From NCBI RefSeq assembly GCF_034350045.1, contig NZ_CP133781.1, forward strand, positions 1,061,001-1,125,000: 64,000 nucleotides of DNA, given 5' to 3'. Position numbers and translations under genes: made by a program. The notes under the pieces were generated by a model. That model had not been told where the DNA came from. It saw nothing but the letters and a program-made list of their open reading frames with translations, and made no database searches. Origin of the DNA: Pseudomonas sp. CCI4.2. Lineage in GTDB: Bacteria > Pseudomonadota > Gammaproteobacteria > Pseudomonadales > Pseudomonadaceae. Positions 45,895 to 54,600 of the stretch are shown here, piece by piece (within the stretch, counting starts at the first letter, position 1; each line of letters begins with the position of its first letter).

Positions 45895-46084
45895 CATTTC
45901 AGGTCGACATCAGCGGCGCGATTCCGGCCTCTTCGCAGGCAAGCCTGCTCCCACGGTCTACGGCTGCTTGCTATCACCCCTGTCAATTAAATCTTAGAGT
46001 CGTAGCGGCTTCGCAGCCTTCGGCATTAGTTGATAAACGCTCTACTGTTTCCAACTGAGCACTAATACATCCCCGCCTTCAACT

Positions 46085-46119
46085 CAAAAACCGCCGCGTT
46101 ATCGCAGGCGGTTTTTTTA
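46085..46119 (+). terminator. Orphan Rho-independent terminator
   Basis: AAAAACCGCC / GGCGGTTTTTTT with an 11-base loop and a seven-T run. No plus-strand gene ends before it, so it may end a small RNA or be the remains of a lost gene. Confidence 0.8.
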
Positions 46120-46237
46120 TAACTTACGTTTAGGAAATATCCTAATACGGTCGCGGATGCGTCCTACATACGGCGTGGGTGGACCTGAGCCAGCATGTGA
46201 GCCAATGAATTTTGGCCTTACAAAAAGAGGATCGAAC

Positions 46238-46576
46238 ATGCCGATCTTTATCATTCAGAACATATTCACCCAGACTGTCACCGACCTGAAAAGGTCGCGC
46301 AACCTACAGGTGTTCGCGTTCTCCAGAAAGGAATCCCTTAACCCCCTTTACTCAGACGTTTGGCGCAAAGCTGCAAGAGGGCACCGGTCCAGATACACCC
46401 GACATCGGGTAGTCGTGGAGATGGCGCCCTATACAGAGTTGGGGGGTATCGACGGCCACTTTCTACCCTGCGACCAAGTCGCCGTTTCGGCAGTGGCGGC
46501 AACGCCCGGTCAAAGCAGTTACCCCTTCAATTACCCATCCAAAATGGAAGTCCCTTCTGTATGTCCAGCACCTTGA
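46238..46576 (+). pseudogene. N-terminally replaced DUF3304 immunity-type copy
   Basis: 112 codons from an ATG with AGAGGA six bases upstream. From about residue 37 on (LNPLYSDVWR .. RHRVVVEMAPY .. HFLPCDQVAVSAVAATPG .. YPFNYPSKMEVPSVCPAP) it is a close paralogue of the last two-thirds of the next gene, but the first ~36 residues are unrelated and lack the lipoprotein signal. It is probably a broken duplicate. Its last bases overlap the next start exactly as the next gene overlaps the effector. Confidence 0.6.
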
Positions 46577-47118
46577 ATTCAGGTTGGCCTCGCCGTACGC
46601 CGGTGCTTTTGGCTGCGGGCGTGCTCGCCTGTCTGGCCCTGCAAGCGTGCAGCCAATCATTACCCGACCGCCTCGGCGCGCCCATTGAGGGTTACAGCCA
46701 CACCTCGGCGGCCATCAATTACTTCATGGTCAACGGCAATGGCGGTCCGAACATCGGGCCTTACGGCGGGGGTGGCAAGCAGAACTGCTGCGTGACCCTG
46801 CCGCGCCAATGGCATCCCGGCCTGACCGTGGTGGTGGAGTGGGAGAAAGATCCAACACCACACGCTTACGGTGATTGGCCCGAGCCACCATTCACTGATG
46901 CCTGGCGTGCCCGAATGAAAAAAGAAAAGACCAACAACACCCGCCACCGCGCCGTCGTGGAGGTGGCGCCGTATGAAGTGCTAGGCGTCGTCGACGTCCA
47001 TTTTTTGCCCTGCGATCAAGTCGCCGTCTCGGCGGTCGCGGCCACGCCTGGCCATGCCAAGTATCCCTTTAGCTACCCATCGAAAATGGAAGAACCTGCC
47101 GTATGTCCAGCACCTTGA
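46561..47118 (+). CDS. DUF3304 lipoprotein, probable Tle1 immunity protein (Tli)
   Basis: 185 residues from the ATG at 46561. A lipoprotein signal (VLLAAGVLACLALQAC, Cys near residue 30) places it in the periplasm. The mature part has YSHTSAAINYFMVNGNGG, GGGGKQNCCVTLPRQWHPGLTVVVEWEKDP and HFLPCDQVAVSAV, as in DUF3304 proteins found beside DUF2235 phospholipases. It overlaps the effector gene by 16 bases. Such lipoproteins block the lipase from attacking the producer. Immunity function is inferred from context. Confidence 0.82.
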   Translation: MSSTLNSGWPRRTPVLLAAGVLACLALQACSQSLPDRLGAPIEGYSHTSAAINYFMVNGNGGPNIGPYGGGGKQNCCVTLPRQWHPGLTVVVEWEKDPTPHAYGDWPEPPFTDAWRARMKKEKTNNTRHRAVVEVAPYEVLGVVDVHFLPCDQVAVSAVAATPGHAKYPFSYPSKMEEPAVCPAP

Positions 47119-49673
47119 ACCCAGCTTCGCAACGCCCCGCGTCGGCGTCTTTAACACCAACGCCGCCCTTCAAAAAAGAAGGCCTGTTACCTCGCACTCA
47201 CTTGGACGTCGGGCTCAATTACCGCACGCAAATCCGGCCCAGGATTCTGGCAGGCTATGCCGCTGAAAAAGCCGCCAAAGCAGCAGGTTTCACCTACCCT
47301 GGGCCGCCGTGCATTGATGTGCTGGAAATTACCCTGTGTTTCGACGGCACCAATAACCATGAGCCATCGGACAAACTTGCCCTGCCACCCACCACCACCA
47401 ATGTGGCGCGGCTTTACCATGCCAGCCTCGGCGCTGATCAGGGCGGCGGTCAGAGCCGAGCCAATGAAAATGGGTTTTACGCTTATTACATGCAAGGCGT
47501 GGGCACCGAGTTCAAGGAAATCGGCGAATTCACGCCCGACGACAATGGACTAATGATGGCTGCCGGGGGCGAAAACCGGATCAACTGGGGTATTACTCGG
47601 CTCTTGGATGCCGTTGGCAGAGCTTGTGGGGATGAACGTTTGCAATCTCCAGACGCTTACGCCTTGGTTAAACAAATGGGCACCTCGGTCACCGAAGACA
47701 TGCTTGGCGCCTCACTGCTTAAAGATGGATTCATCCGACGCCAGCAAGCCCTGCAAGCACCGTTGATGGCCCTGCAAAAAAAGGTCGACTACGTGCATGC
47801 CCGCAAGACCGTCCCGCGCATCATCGGCATGCGCCTGTGGATCTACGGTTTCTCTCGGGGGGCTGCCGAAGCCCGGGCGTTCGCCAACTGGCTGGAGGCG
47901 CTGACCAAGGTCGAGGTGGACGGTGAGACCTGTTATTTGTTTGCCGGAATCCCCATCAGCATTGGCTTCATGGGGCTATTCGATACCGTGGCCTCGGTGG
48001 GCGTGGCCTACGTGGCCCCGTTTGCCGCCGGGCACATGGGTTGGGCCGATGACTCCATGCGTTTGCCGGATTCGGAGAAGTTTCTGGAGCGCTGCGTGCA
48101 TTTGGTCGCGGCTCATGAACAGCGCGGCTGCTTTCCACTGGATTCAATTCGACGCAAGGACAATCCTGACGATCCGAACGGCGCGTCAACCTACCGTAAG
48201 GGAACGTTCGAATACCTGTACCCCGGCGTCCACTCGGATGTGGGCGGTGGTTATGCACCGGGGGAACAGGGGAAGGCGGTAGCGGGAGGCAAGGATGTGC
48301 TGTCGCAGATTCCGCTACACCACATGTATGCCGAAGCGTACGCAGTGGGCGCACCTTTGCAGGCACCGACGGTCGCTCTCAGTACGGAGCAAAGGGAGAA
48401 ATGGCCTTGGCTGGAAATGGACAGAAAAACCTTCGAAGCCTTCGACGTCTCCGAAACCCTCACCCACCGCTTCAACACCTGGCTCTCTTTCCACAAAACC
48501 GGCCCCCTCAAAGAAGCCATGGAAAGCGAACTGGAAATGCTCACTGCGTGGCGGATCAATCGCTATGCCAGTTACAGGTTCAAGCACACCGCCGCTTACC
48601 AGCATTTCCAGGGCAAGGATATGACCACGCCGGAGCGCGATGCATTCAAAGCCCTGCACCAACGACAATTCGCCGAAGAAAAAGCCATCTACGAGGGCCA
48701 GCCATTACGCGAGTTGTCAGGCACGACGTTGGCGACCCATGAGGAACAGCTGGCGATCAAACTGGCCTATGAGCAACGTATCGGTGCTGAAAAGCCGATG
48801 ACGTTCAACATGCGCAAAGGCTTCGAACCCAGCCTTGACCAAGCGCAAATAGACAACGCCATGGCCGAGTTTCGCCGTGACTACGTGCCCTCTTTTTGGG
48901 GGTTGTCGTGGGACGCCGATACCGTTAGCTTTGCCACCCTCGCCCACGTAACCTTCGGCGGCTGGGTGTACCTGACCAACGAAGAGGACGAAGCCGAGGA
49001 GTACATTCGAATGCGCCGAAAGGCCAATATCGTCTTCGACAAGCTCTACGCCGCCGGCAGTTTTGCAATCCTCAGCGATAAAGCGCAGACCCTTACCGAT
49101 TTTTTCGACGAGCAAGTCCATGACTCCCGCGCCTGGTTCATGAACGCCATCTTGGGCGAGCGCGAGTTATTCACCGATTACTTCCGCTACCGCTGCATTT
49201 TCTTCGACAACGAGTCGAGCAAAGCTCTGTCACCTCTGGTGTCCACTGAGAAAGTGATTGGCGTCGCTGTCGCTGTCGCCAGCATCGGCCTGAGCATCAA
49301 GCGTCATGACCCCCGTTATCTGGTGGGGTTGTTGGCGCCGTCGTTTGGGATTCCGTTGTTCCGAGGCAAAGTCGGCCTGCCGGGCATCAGCGCCTTCGAT
49401 ACCCTGACCGGCATGGCCCTGCCCATGCTGAGCAACCTCGACAACCTCCGTGCCTTCAGCAAAGACACCGGCGACGTACTGAAGTTGGTTAACGCCTTGC
49501 CGATTCCGCCCACCCTCAGCGACGAAACCGCCACCACGCCTGAGCTTAAAACCCTGCTCAAAGCCCACAAAACGGCGAAGGTCGCAAAAATGGCCAAAGA
49601 CCTGTTCGACAGCCTGCCCGCCGAAGAGAAAACCAGTTGGCTGGACCAAATCAAAGGCGCCGTGGGCGGGTAA
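47103..49673 (+). CDS. Type VI secretion phospholipase effector, Tle1 (DUF2235) family
   Basis: 856 residues. The DUF2235 alpha/beta-hydrolase domain (about 70-420) shows ITLCFDGTNNHEPSD, the nucleophile elbow IYGFSRGAAEARAF (catalytic Ser near 252), GLFDTVASVG, and HSDVGGGYAPGEQG with the Asp-Val-Gly-Gly-Gly motif of Tle1 enzymes. The C-terminal half is long and variable with two hydrophobic stretches (about 720-790) that may bind membrane. Tle1 proteins are injected by T6SS and degrade phospholipids of rivals. No VgrG or Hcp gene is next to it, so it relies on T6SS genes elsewhere. Confidence 0.88.
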   Translation: MSSTLNPASQRPASASLTPTPPFKKEGLLPRTHLDVGLNYRTQIRPRILAGYAAEKAAKAAGFTYPGPPCIDVLEITLCFDGTNNHEPSDKLALPPTTTNVARLYHASLGADQGGGQSRANENGFYAYYMQGVGTEFKEIGEFTPDDNGLMMAAGGENRINWGITRLLDAVGRACGDERLQSPDAYALVKQMGTSVTEDMLGASLLKDGFIRRQQALQAPLMALQKKVDYVHARKTVPRIIGMRLWIYGFSRGAAEARAFANWLEALTKVEVDGETCYLFAGIPISIGFMGLFDTVASVGVAYVAPFAAGHMGWADDSMRLPDSEKFLERCVHLVAAHEQRGCFPLDSIRRKDNPDDPNGASTYRKGTFEYLYPGVHSDVGGGYAPGEQGKAVAGGKDVLSQIPLHHMYAEAYAVGAPLQAPTVALSTEQREKWPWLEMDRKTFEAFDVSETLTHRFNTWLSFHKTGPLKEAMESELEMLTAWRINRYASYRFKHTAAYQHFQGKDMTTPERDAFKALHQRQFAEEKAIYEGQPLRELSGTTLATHEEQLAIKLAYEQRIGAEKPMTFNMRKGFEPSLDQAQIDNAMAEFRRDYVPSFWGLSWDADTVSFATLAHVTFGGWVYLTNEEDEAEEYIRMRRKANIVFDKLYAAGSFAILSDKAQTLTDFFDEQVHDSRAWFMNAILGERELFTDYFRYRCIFFDNESSKALSPLVSTEKVIGVAVAVASIGLSIKRHDPRYLVGLLAPSFGIPLFRGKVGLPGISAFDTLTGMALPMLSNLDNLRAFSKDTGDVLKLVNALPIPPTLSDETATTPELKTLLKAHKTAKVAKMAKDLFDSLPAEEKTSWLDQIKGAVGG

Positions 49674-49682
49674 CCCCCCCCA

Positions 49683-49760
49683 TCTGGAGCCAACTTGTTG
49701 GCGAAGGCCTTAACGCGGTGTTTCAGTAACACCGCCTCGCGAACACGTTCGCTCCTACAG
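49683..49760. repeat. REPIN-like inverted repeat (GAGCCAACTTGTTGGCGAAG type)
   Basis: CTGGAGCCAACTTGTTGGCGAAGG faces CCTCGCGAACACGTTCGCTCCTACAG between the convergent tle1 and fic genes. The right arm is a hybrid between two repeat variants. Confidence 0.75.
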
Positions 49761-50897
49761 ACGGCCGTCGATCTCATACCGCGTGCTGCGCCCGCCGCCC
49801 GGCAGTTTCTGCAGGCAGCCTTTTTCCACTAGGTCACTGAGGTGCCGGGTGGCGGTGGCCTTGCTGACCTTGGCCACGGCTTGGTATTGGGCGGCGCTGA
49901 TGCCTGCCTCAAAACCGTTTTTATCTGACAGCACGTCGCCGTCCAGTAGCCGGTTAAGCACTTTGACCTGCTCGACCGATAATCCATGCGCGCGGTGTTG
50001 CTGCCAATAACGCGCTTTGGCTAGTACGCGATCTATGCGTTTTATCGCCTGCTCTAGGGTATCCAGCAGCGTTTGCAGGAACCACTCCAGCCACGGGGTG
50101 ATGTCCATCTCAGCTTTCTGGCTGTCTTCAAGAATTCGGTAATACCCTTGACGCGCAGCAAGGATGCTTGCGGACAGGGCGTAGAAACGGATGGCCTGGT
50201 TTTCGCTCTGGGCCAACGCCAAGTCGGTGATCGTGCGGGCCAGGCGGCCATTACCGTCGTCGAACGGGTGCAAGGTCACGAACCAGAAGTGCGCGATGCC
50301 TGCTCGCAGGAAAGGATCAAGACTCGTGTCGGACCGGCTGCGGTCGAACCAATTGAGAAAATCGGCGAGCTGAGTGTCCAGCCCCTCTCGCGGTGGGGCC
50401 TGGAAATGCACGGTTGGTCGGTCAAGCCTGCCGGAAACCACCTGCATGGGCTCGTCGCCGCGCAAGGCACCGATGCGAATGCCGTGGGCCAAATAGGCGT
50501 CTTCAACAGTAAACAGCAGCCGATGCCAATGCAGCAGCCGCTCAAGGGTCAATGGCGAATGATGCTGTTGAGTGGCATCAAGCATCAGTTCGGCCAGACC
50601 TTCGCTGCGCTGGCTGACACGTTGATCGCCCGCCAGTCCAAGACGCCGAGCCAAGGATGAACGCACAGACCCTGCGTTCAGTTGCTCCCCTTCGATGGCC
50701 GATGAGGTGATGATGTTTTGTAACAGCGCATCCAATTCGGTCTGTGCGCTGGCATCCGCTCCTGCAGCGCCGATCATGCCCAATAATTGGCCCTGGGCCT
50801 TGGAACAGGCGCGTAGCAAGGCAGGCAAGCGATCCACTTGCCAAGTGAAATGTGGCCATGCCGGTTGTTGCCAGATCCAATCAGTGAGTGTGCTCAT
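49755..50897 (-). CDS. Fic family protein (AMPylase) with N-terminal DUF4172 and C-terminal winged helix
   Basis: 380 residues. A DUF4172-type N-terminus (WIWQQPAWPHFTWQVDRLP) is followed by the inhibitory helix motif TSSAIEGE (about 65-72, Glu that blocks ATP). The Fic core has the intact catalytic motif HPFDDGNGR (about 213-221). The C-terminus is a winged helix-turn-helix (QAVAKVSKATATRHLSDLVEKG). It should transfer AMP to a target hydroxyl when the inhibitory Glu is displaced. The DNA-binding domain plus a dyad array just upstream suggest self-regulation. Confidence 0.92.
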   Translation of the reverse strand: MSTLTDWIWQQPAWPHFTWQVDRLPALLRACSKAQGQLLGMIGAAGADASAQTELDALLQNIITSSAIEGEQLNAGSVRSSLARRLGLAGDQRVSQRSEGLAELMLDATQQHHSPLTLERLLHWHRLLFTVEDAYLAHGIRIGALRGDEPMQVVSGRLDRPTVHFQAPPREGLDTQLADFLNWFDRSRSDTSLDPFLRAGIAHFWFVTLHPFDDGNGRLARTITDLALAQSENQAIRFYALSASILAARQGYYRILEDSQKAEMDITPWLEWFLQTLLDTLEQAIKRIDRVLAKARYWQQHRAHGLSVEQVKVLNRLLDGDVLSDKNGFEAGISAAQYQAVAKVSKATATRHLSDLVEKGCLQKLPGGGRSTRYEIDGRL

Positions 50898-50916
50898 TCG
50901 GCGGCCCTGAAGTGCA

Positions 50917-50979
50917 TGAGCCGAATAATAGCCGTATTCGGCTCATTTTGTGAGCCGAATACGGCATTTAATCGGCTCA
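50917..50979 (-). promoter_or_regulatory. Double-palindrome operator array in the fic promoter
   Basis: Four half-sites alternate in orientation: TGAGCCGAAT (50917), ATTCGGCTCA (50936), TGAGCCGAAT (50951) and ATCGGCTCA (50971). The middle two form a perfect 15-base inverted repeat with a 5-base loop (50931-50965). The array starts 20 bases before the fic start codon. Confidence 0.75.
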
Positions 50980-51136
50980 TCCCTATAAGCCAGCACAGAC
51001 ATAGGAGCGCGATACGGTCCCATCGGACTGACTCGTTTTAACTGAAATACCTGAGTCGCTGATTTACAACTGCTGCGCAGCCGATCGCGGGCAAGCGCGC
51101 TCTACGACTTAGAAAGGTTATGCATTGTTGGGGGCT

Positions 51137-51619
51137 CTAAACCAACCCAGCCTCAACCAGCCACTCTTCCAACCCCGCCAAATCCGGAATTTTGGCGATG
51201 GTGTCGCCGACTTGCACCGCAGCCAGTTCCAGCGCGGCCAGTTGCACATCGACGTAACTGAGTTGGCTGTCAACTTTACAAGAGCGAGGGATGCCTTGAG
51301 TCAGCAGGGCGATGAATTTCAGATCCGCGCGGCCGCCCAAGGCGTTGAGGACGACGATGCGTGCGCGGCCACCGACTCGGGTACGACTGCCGCAGGCGGC
51401 TTCGAAACTGAGCAGCGGCAAGGTACGGTTGCGCCATTTGATCGGCCCCAGGTACCAGCTAGGCGCATCGGTCTCGGCTTTGCTGTCCTGATAATCGATC
51501 AGCTCTGCCACGGCAACGTTAGGCAACAATAAGCTGCGGTCGCTCAATGGCAGCAGCAGCCCGGTCAAACTGCCGGCATGGCTGCTCAGGTTCCGAGTGG
51601 TGAGGGTGGTGCTAGACAT
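51137..51619 (-). CDS. chpC: CheW-like protein ChpC
   Basis: 160 residues with a CheW fold: GLLLPLSDRSLLLPNVAVAELIDY, WYLGPIKWRNRTLPLLSFEAACG and ARIVVLNALGG. The start overlaps the chpA stop by eight bases. It links chemoreceptors to the ChpA kinase of the type IV pilus chemosensory system. In P. aeruginosa chpB (methylesterase) lies between chpA and chpC; it is missing here. Confidence 0.88.
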   Translation of the reverse strand: MSSTTLTTRNLSSHAGSLTGLLLPLSDRSLLLPNVAVAELIDYQDSKAETDAPSWYLGPIKWRNRTLPLLSFEAACGSRTRVGGRARIVVLNALGGRADLKFIALLTQGIPRSCKVDSQLSYVDVQLAALELAAVQVGDTIAKIPDLAGLEEWLVEAGLV

Positions 51620-54600
51620 GAACTTGGCTCCATTGGGCGATGCTCTCCAGCAGCACTGATTCCTGATACGGCTTGCTCAGGTAATCGTTCACGCCAATGG
51701 TCATGGCGTGGTCGCGATGCTTTTGCCCGGAGCGTGAGGTGATCATGATGATCGGCAGCTCTTTGAGGCGTTGATCGGCGCGGATTCGACTGGCAACTTC
51801 AAAGCCGTCCATGCGCGGCATTTCGATGTCCAGCAACAGAACGTCAGGCGTGTGTTCTTGCAACAGCGCCATGGCATCGACGCCGTCTTTGGCGGTGAGC
51901 ACGTTCATGCCATTGCGTTCGAGCAAGCGACTGGTAACTTTGCGCACTGTCACCGAATCATCGACCACCATGACCAGCACCGGACGCGCCTGCTCCATTT
52001 CGATGTATTTCGGAGTGCTCAGGCCGGCTGCTTGCTGGGCCAAGAGCCGCAAGTTCAAAGAACGGATGTGTGTGAGCAAATCCAAAATAAACACCACTCG
52101 ACCGTCGCCCAGGATCGTCGCACCGGAAATGCCCTGCAATCCCGAAAACTGCGCGCCCAGGCTTTTGACCACGATCTCCCGCGAACCGGCCAGTGCATCG
52201 ACTTGCACCGCGACCCAGTGGTCGTGCACATGCACCAACAGCACTGGCAGCGGCTGAGTCTGACCGAGCAGCTTTGGTGGCAGGCCGTTATTCAACAATT
52301 CACCGAGGTAGCGCAACTCATAGCTGCGCTCGGAAAATTGATAGCGCGGCGGGTCTGACTGGTAACAGGCTTCCAGCTCATGAGGCATGACCCGCACGAT
52401 GCCGCCAACGGTGTTCAACGGCACGGCGTATTGTTCGTCGCCGCACTGAACCATCAGCGCCCGGTTGACCGACACCGTAACCGGAAGCCGAATCTGGAAG
52501 CGCGTGCCTTGCCCCGGTTTCGAGTCAATGATCATCGAGCCGCCGAGCTGTTTGACCTCCGCATGAACCACGTCCATGCCCACTCCGCGACCAGAAATCT
52601 GGGTGACTTTTTCCGCCGTGGAGAAGCCTGCCTGAAGGATGAATTGCAGCAATTCGTAATCACTCAGCTCGGCGCTTGCATCAATCAGCCCGCGCTTGAT
52701 GGCCTTGCGCCGCACCGCGTCAAGGTCAACACCGGCACCGTCATCACGCATTTCAATGACGATATCCCCGCCTTCGTGAATCAGGCTCAAACTGATAGTG
52801 CCTTCTTCCGGCTTGCCCGCAGCCAGGCGTTCTTCGGCACTTTCCAGGCCGTGATCGACGGCGTTACGGAGCATATGCTCCAGCGGCGCGACCATGCGCT
52901 CCAAGACGCTACGGTCCATCTCGCCTTCAGCACTGCCGACATCGAAATTGACCTGCTTATCCAACTCCCCCGCGACCTGGCGCACGATCCGGCGCAAACG
53001 CGGTAATAGGCGTTCGAACGGCACCATCCGCGTGCGCATCAAGCCTTCCTGCAACTCGGTATTGACCCGAGCCTGCTGCGACAACAACCGTTGCGCATCC
53101 TGGTTGCGGGTGTGGAGGGTTTCTTTGAGGTCCAGCAGGTCGGAGGCCGACTCGAACAAGGCCCGCGACAGCTGCTGCAGCTGGGAATGACGGTCCATTT
53201 CCAGCGGGTCGAATTCTTCGTAGCCCAACCGCTCAGCCTGGACCTGTTCGCGACTGAGGATTCGGCCCTGGGTTTCGATGTCCAGACGTCGAAGCTGATC
53301 ACGCATGCGTTCGATGGTGGTTTCCATCTCGGCCAAGGTGACTTCCACGTCGGTGACTTGCTGCTCGATGCGTCCGCGGAAAATCGAGGTTTCACCCGCC
53401 AAATTGACCAGGCTTTCTAACTGCTCGGCGGCGACTTTGACCATTTCTGGCGGCGTCCGCTCGGTTTCGGGCTCCGGCGACGGGGCCACCTGCAACGCCG
53501 GTTCGAGGACCGCGCCTGGCTCAACGCGGGCCGAGGCTTCGCTCAATTCGCTGTGGGTGCTGAATCGATGAATACTGTCGATCAATAGCGTCGCACTGGG
53601 CAATGGCTCATTCACGCGGACCGCATCTAGCATGTCGGCGAGGAAGTCGTGGCCACTTTGCAACAAACTGATCAGCAGCGGCTGACTGTGCAGCACCCCG
53701 GCCGCCAAGCCTTCGTAAAGAAACTCCAGCTCGTGGGCAAGGTCGCCAATTGGGGTGATTTCGACCATCCGCGCACCGCCCTTGAGCGTGTGCAAGTCAC
53801 GCAGCAGGTTTTCCACTTCCAGGGTATTGGTCGGATCGTCTTGCCAGCGGGCTAACGCGCTGCCAGAGCTTTCAATGATGTCGAAGCCTTCTTCGAGAAA
53901 GATCTCCAGCAATTCAGGATCGCTTTCGTGAAGGGTTTCCACCGCTGATTTAGCGGGTTTCGTCTCGGGTTCCAGGCTCTGTACGACGATGTTGTCCTGC
54001 CGAAACGCACGAATGGACTCGATCAGCCGGGCCGGGCACGTCAGAGGTTGATGGGCCTGCAATTGTTCCAGCAACACGGCAAGCAGGTCGTGGCTTCTCT
54101 GGAGCAGGCTGGCCATCTCTGGCGAGTAGCTGAAACGGCGGTCGATCAACCCTTCATACAACGTCTCCAGCTCATGGCCTAAATCGCCTACCGGTTGGAT
54201 TTCGGCCATGCGCGCGCCACCCTTCAGGGTGTGCAAATCGCGCTGCAGCGACGACAACGGCATCGGGTTTTCAGGGTCATCCAACCAGCGCCGCAGGGCA
54301 TGCCCGGCACTGTCGAGGATATCCACGGCTTCTTCGAGAAAGATTTCCACAATCTCATCGTCGATGCCGCTTTGGGTTGCGACTGGCTCATCTGCCAAGC
54401 TTTCAGCCGACACTTGAGTCGCGAGGCGCTCGGTGGCGGCATTCAATTCGGTAATGCTTAACGCTCGGCTACTGCCATCACTTTTGATTACGCCCATGGC
54501 GCTCGGGTCAAGGGCTTGGTCGAGCAGCTCACGCAGGGCCTGAATGTGTTCAGGCCGGGCATGGACCTCTTGGCCCGCTGCTACTTGATCGAGCATATCG

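Larger units (their letters stand above)
45556..46237. other. Long intergenic region between mdcA and the Tle1 module
   Basis: About 680 bases without a convincing gene. It contains the mdcA leader with a LysR-type dyad (45630-45656), a dispersed repeat on the minus strand (45791-45894), a REP arm (about 45930-45955, TTCGCAGGCAAGCCTGCTCCCAC), and a terminator (46085-46119) not preceded by any plus-strand gene. Confidence 0.6.
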
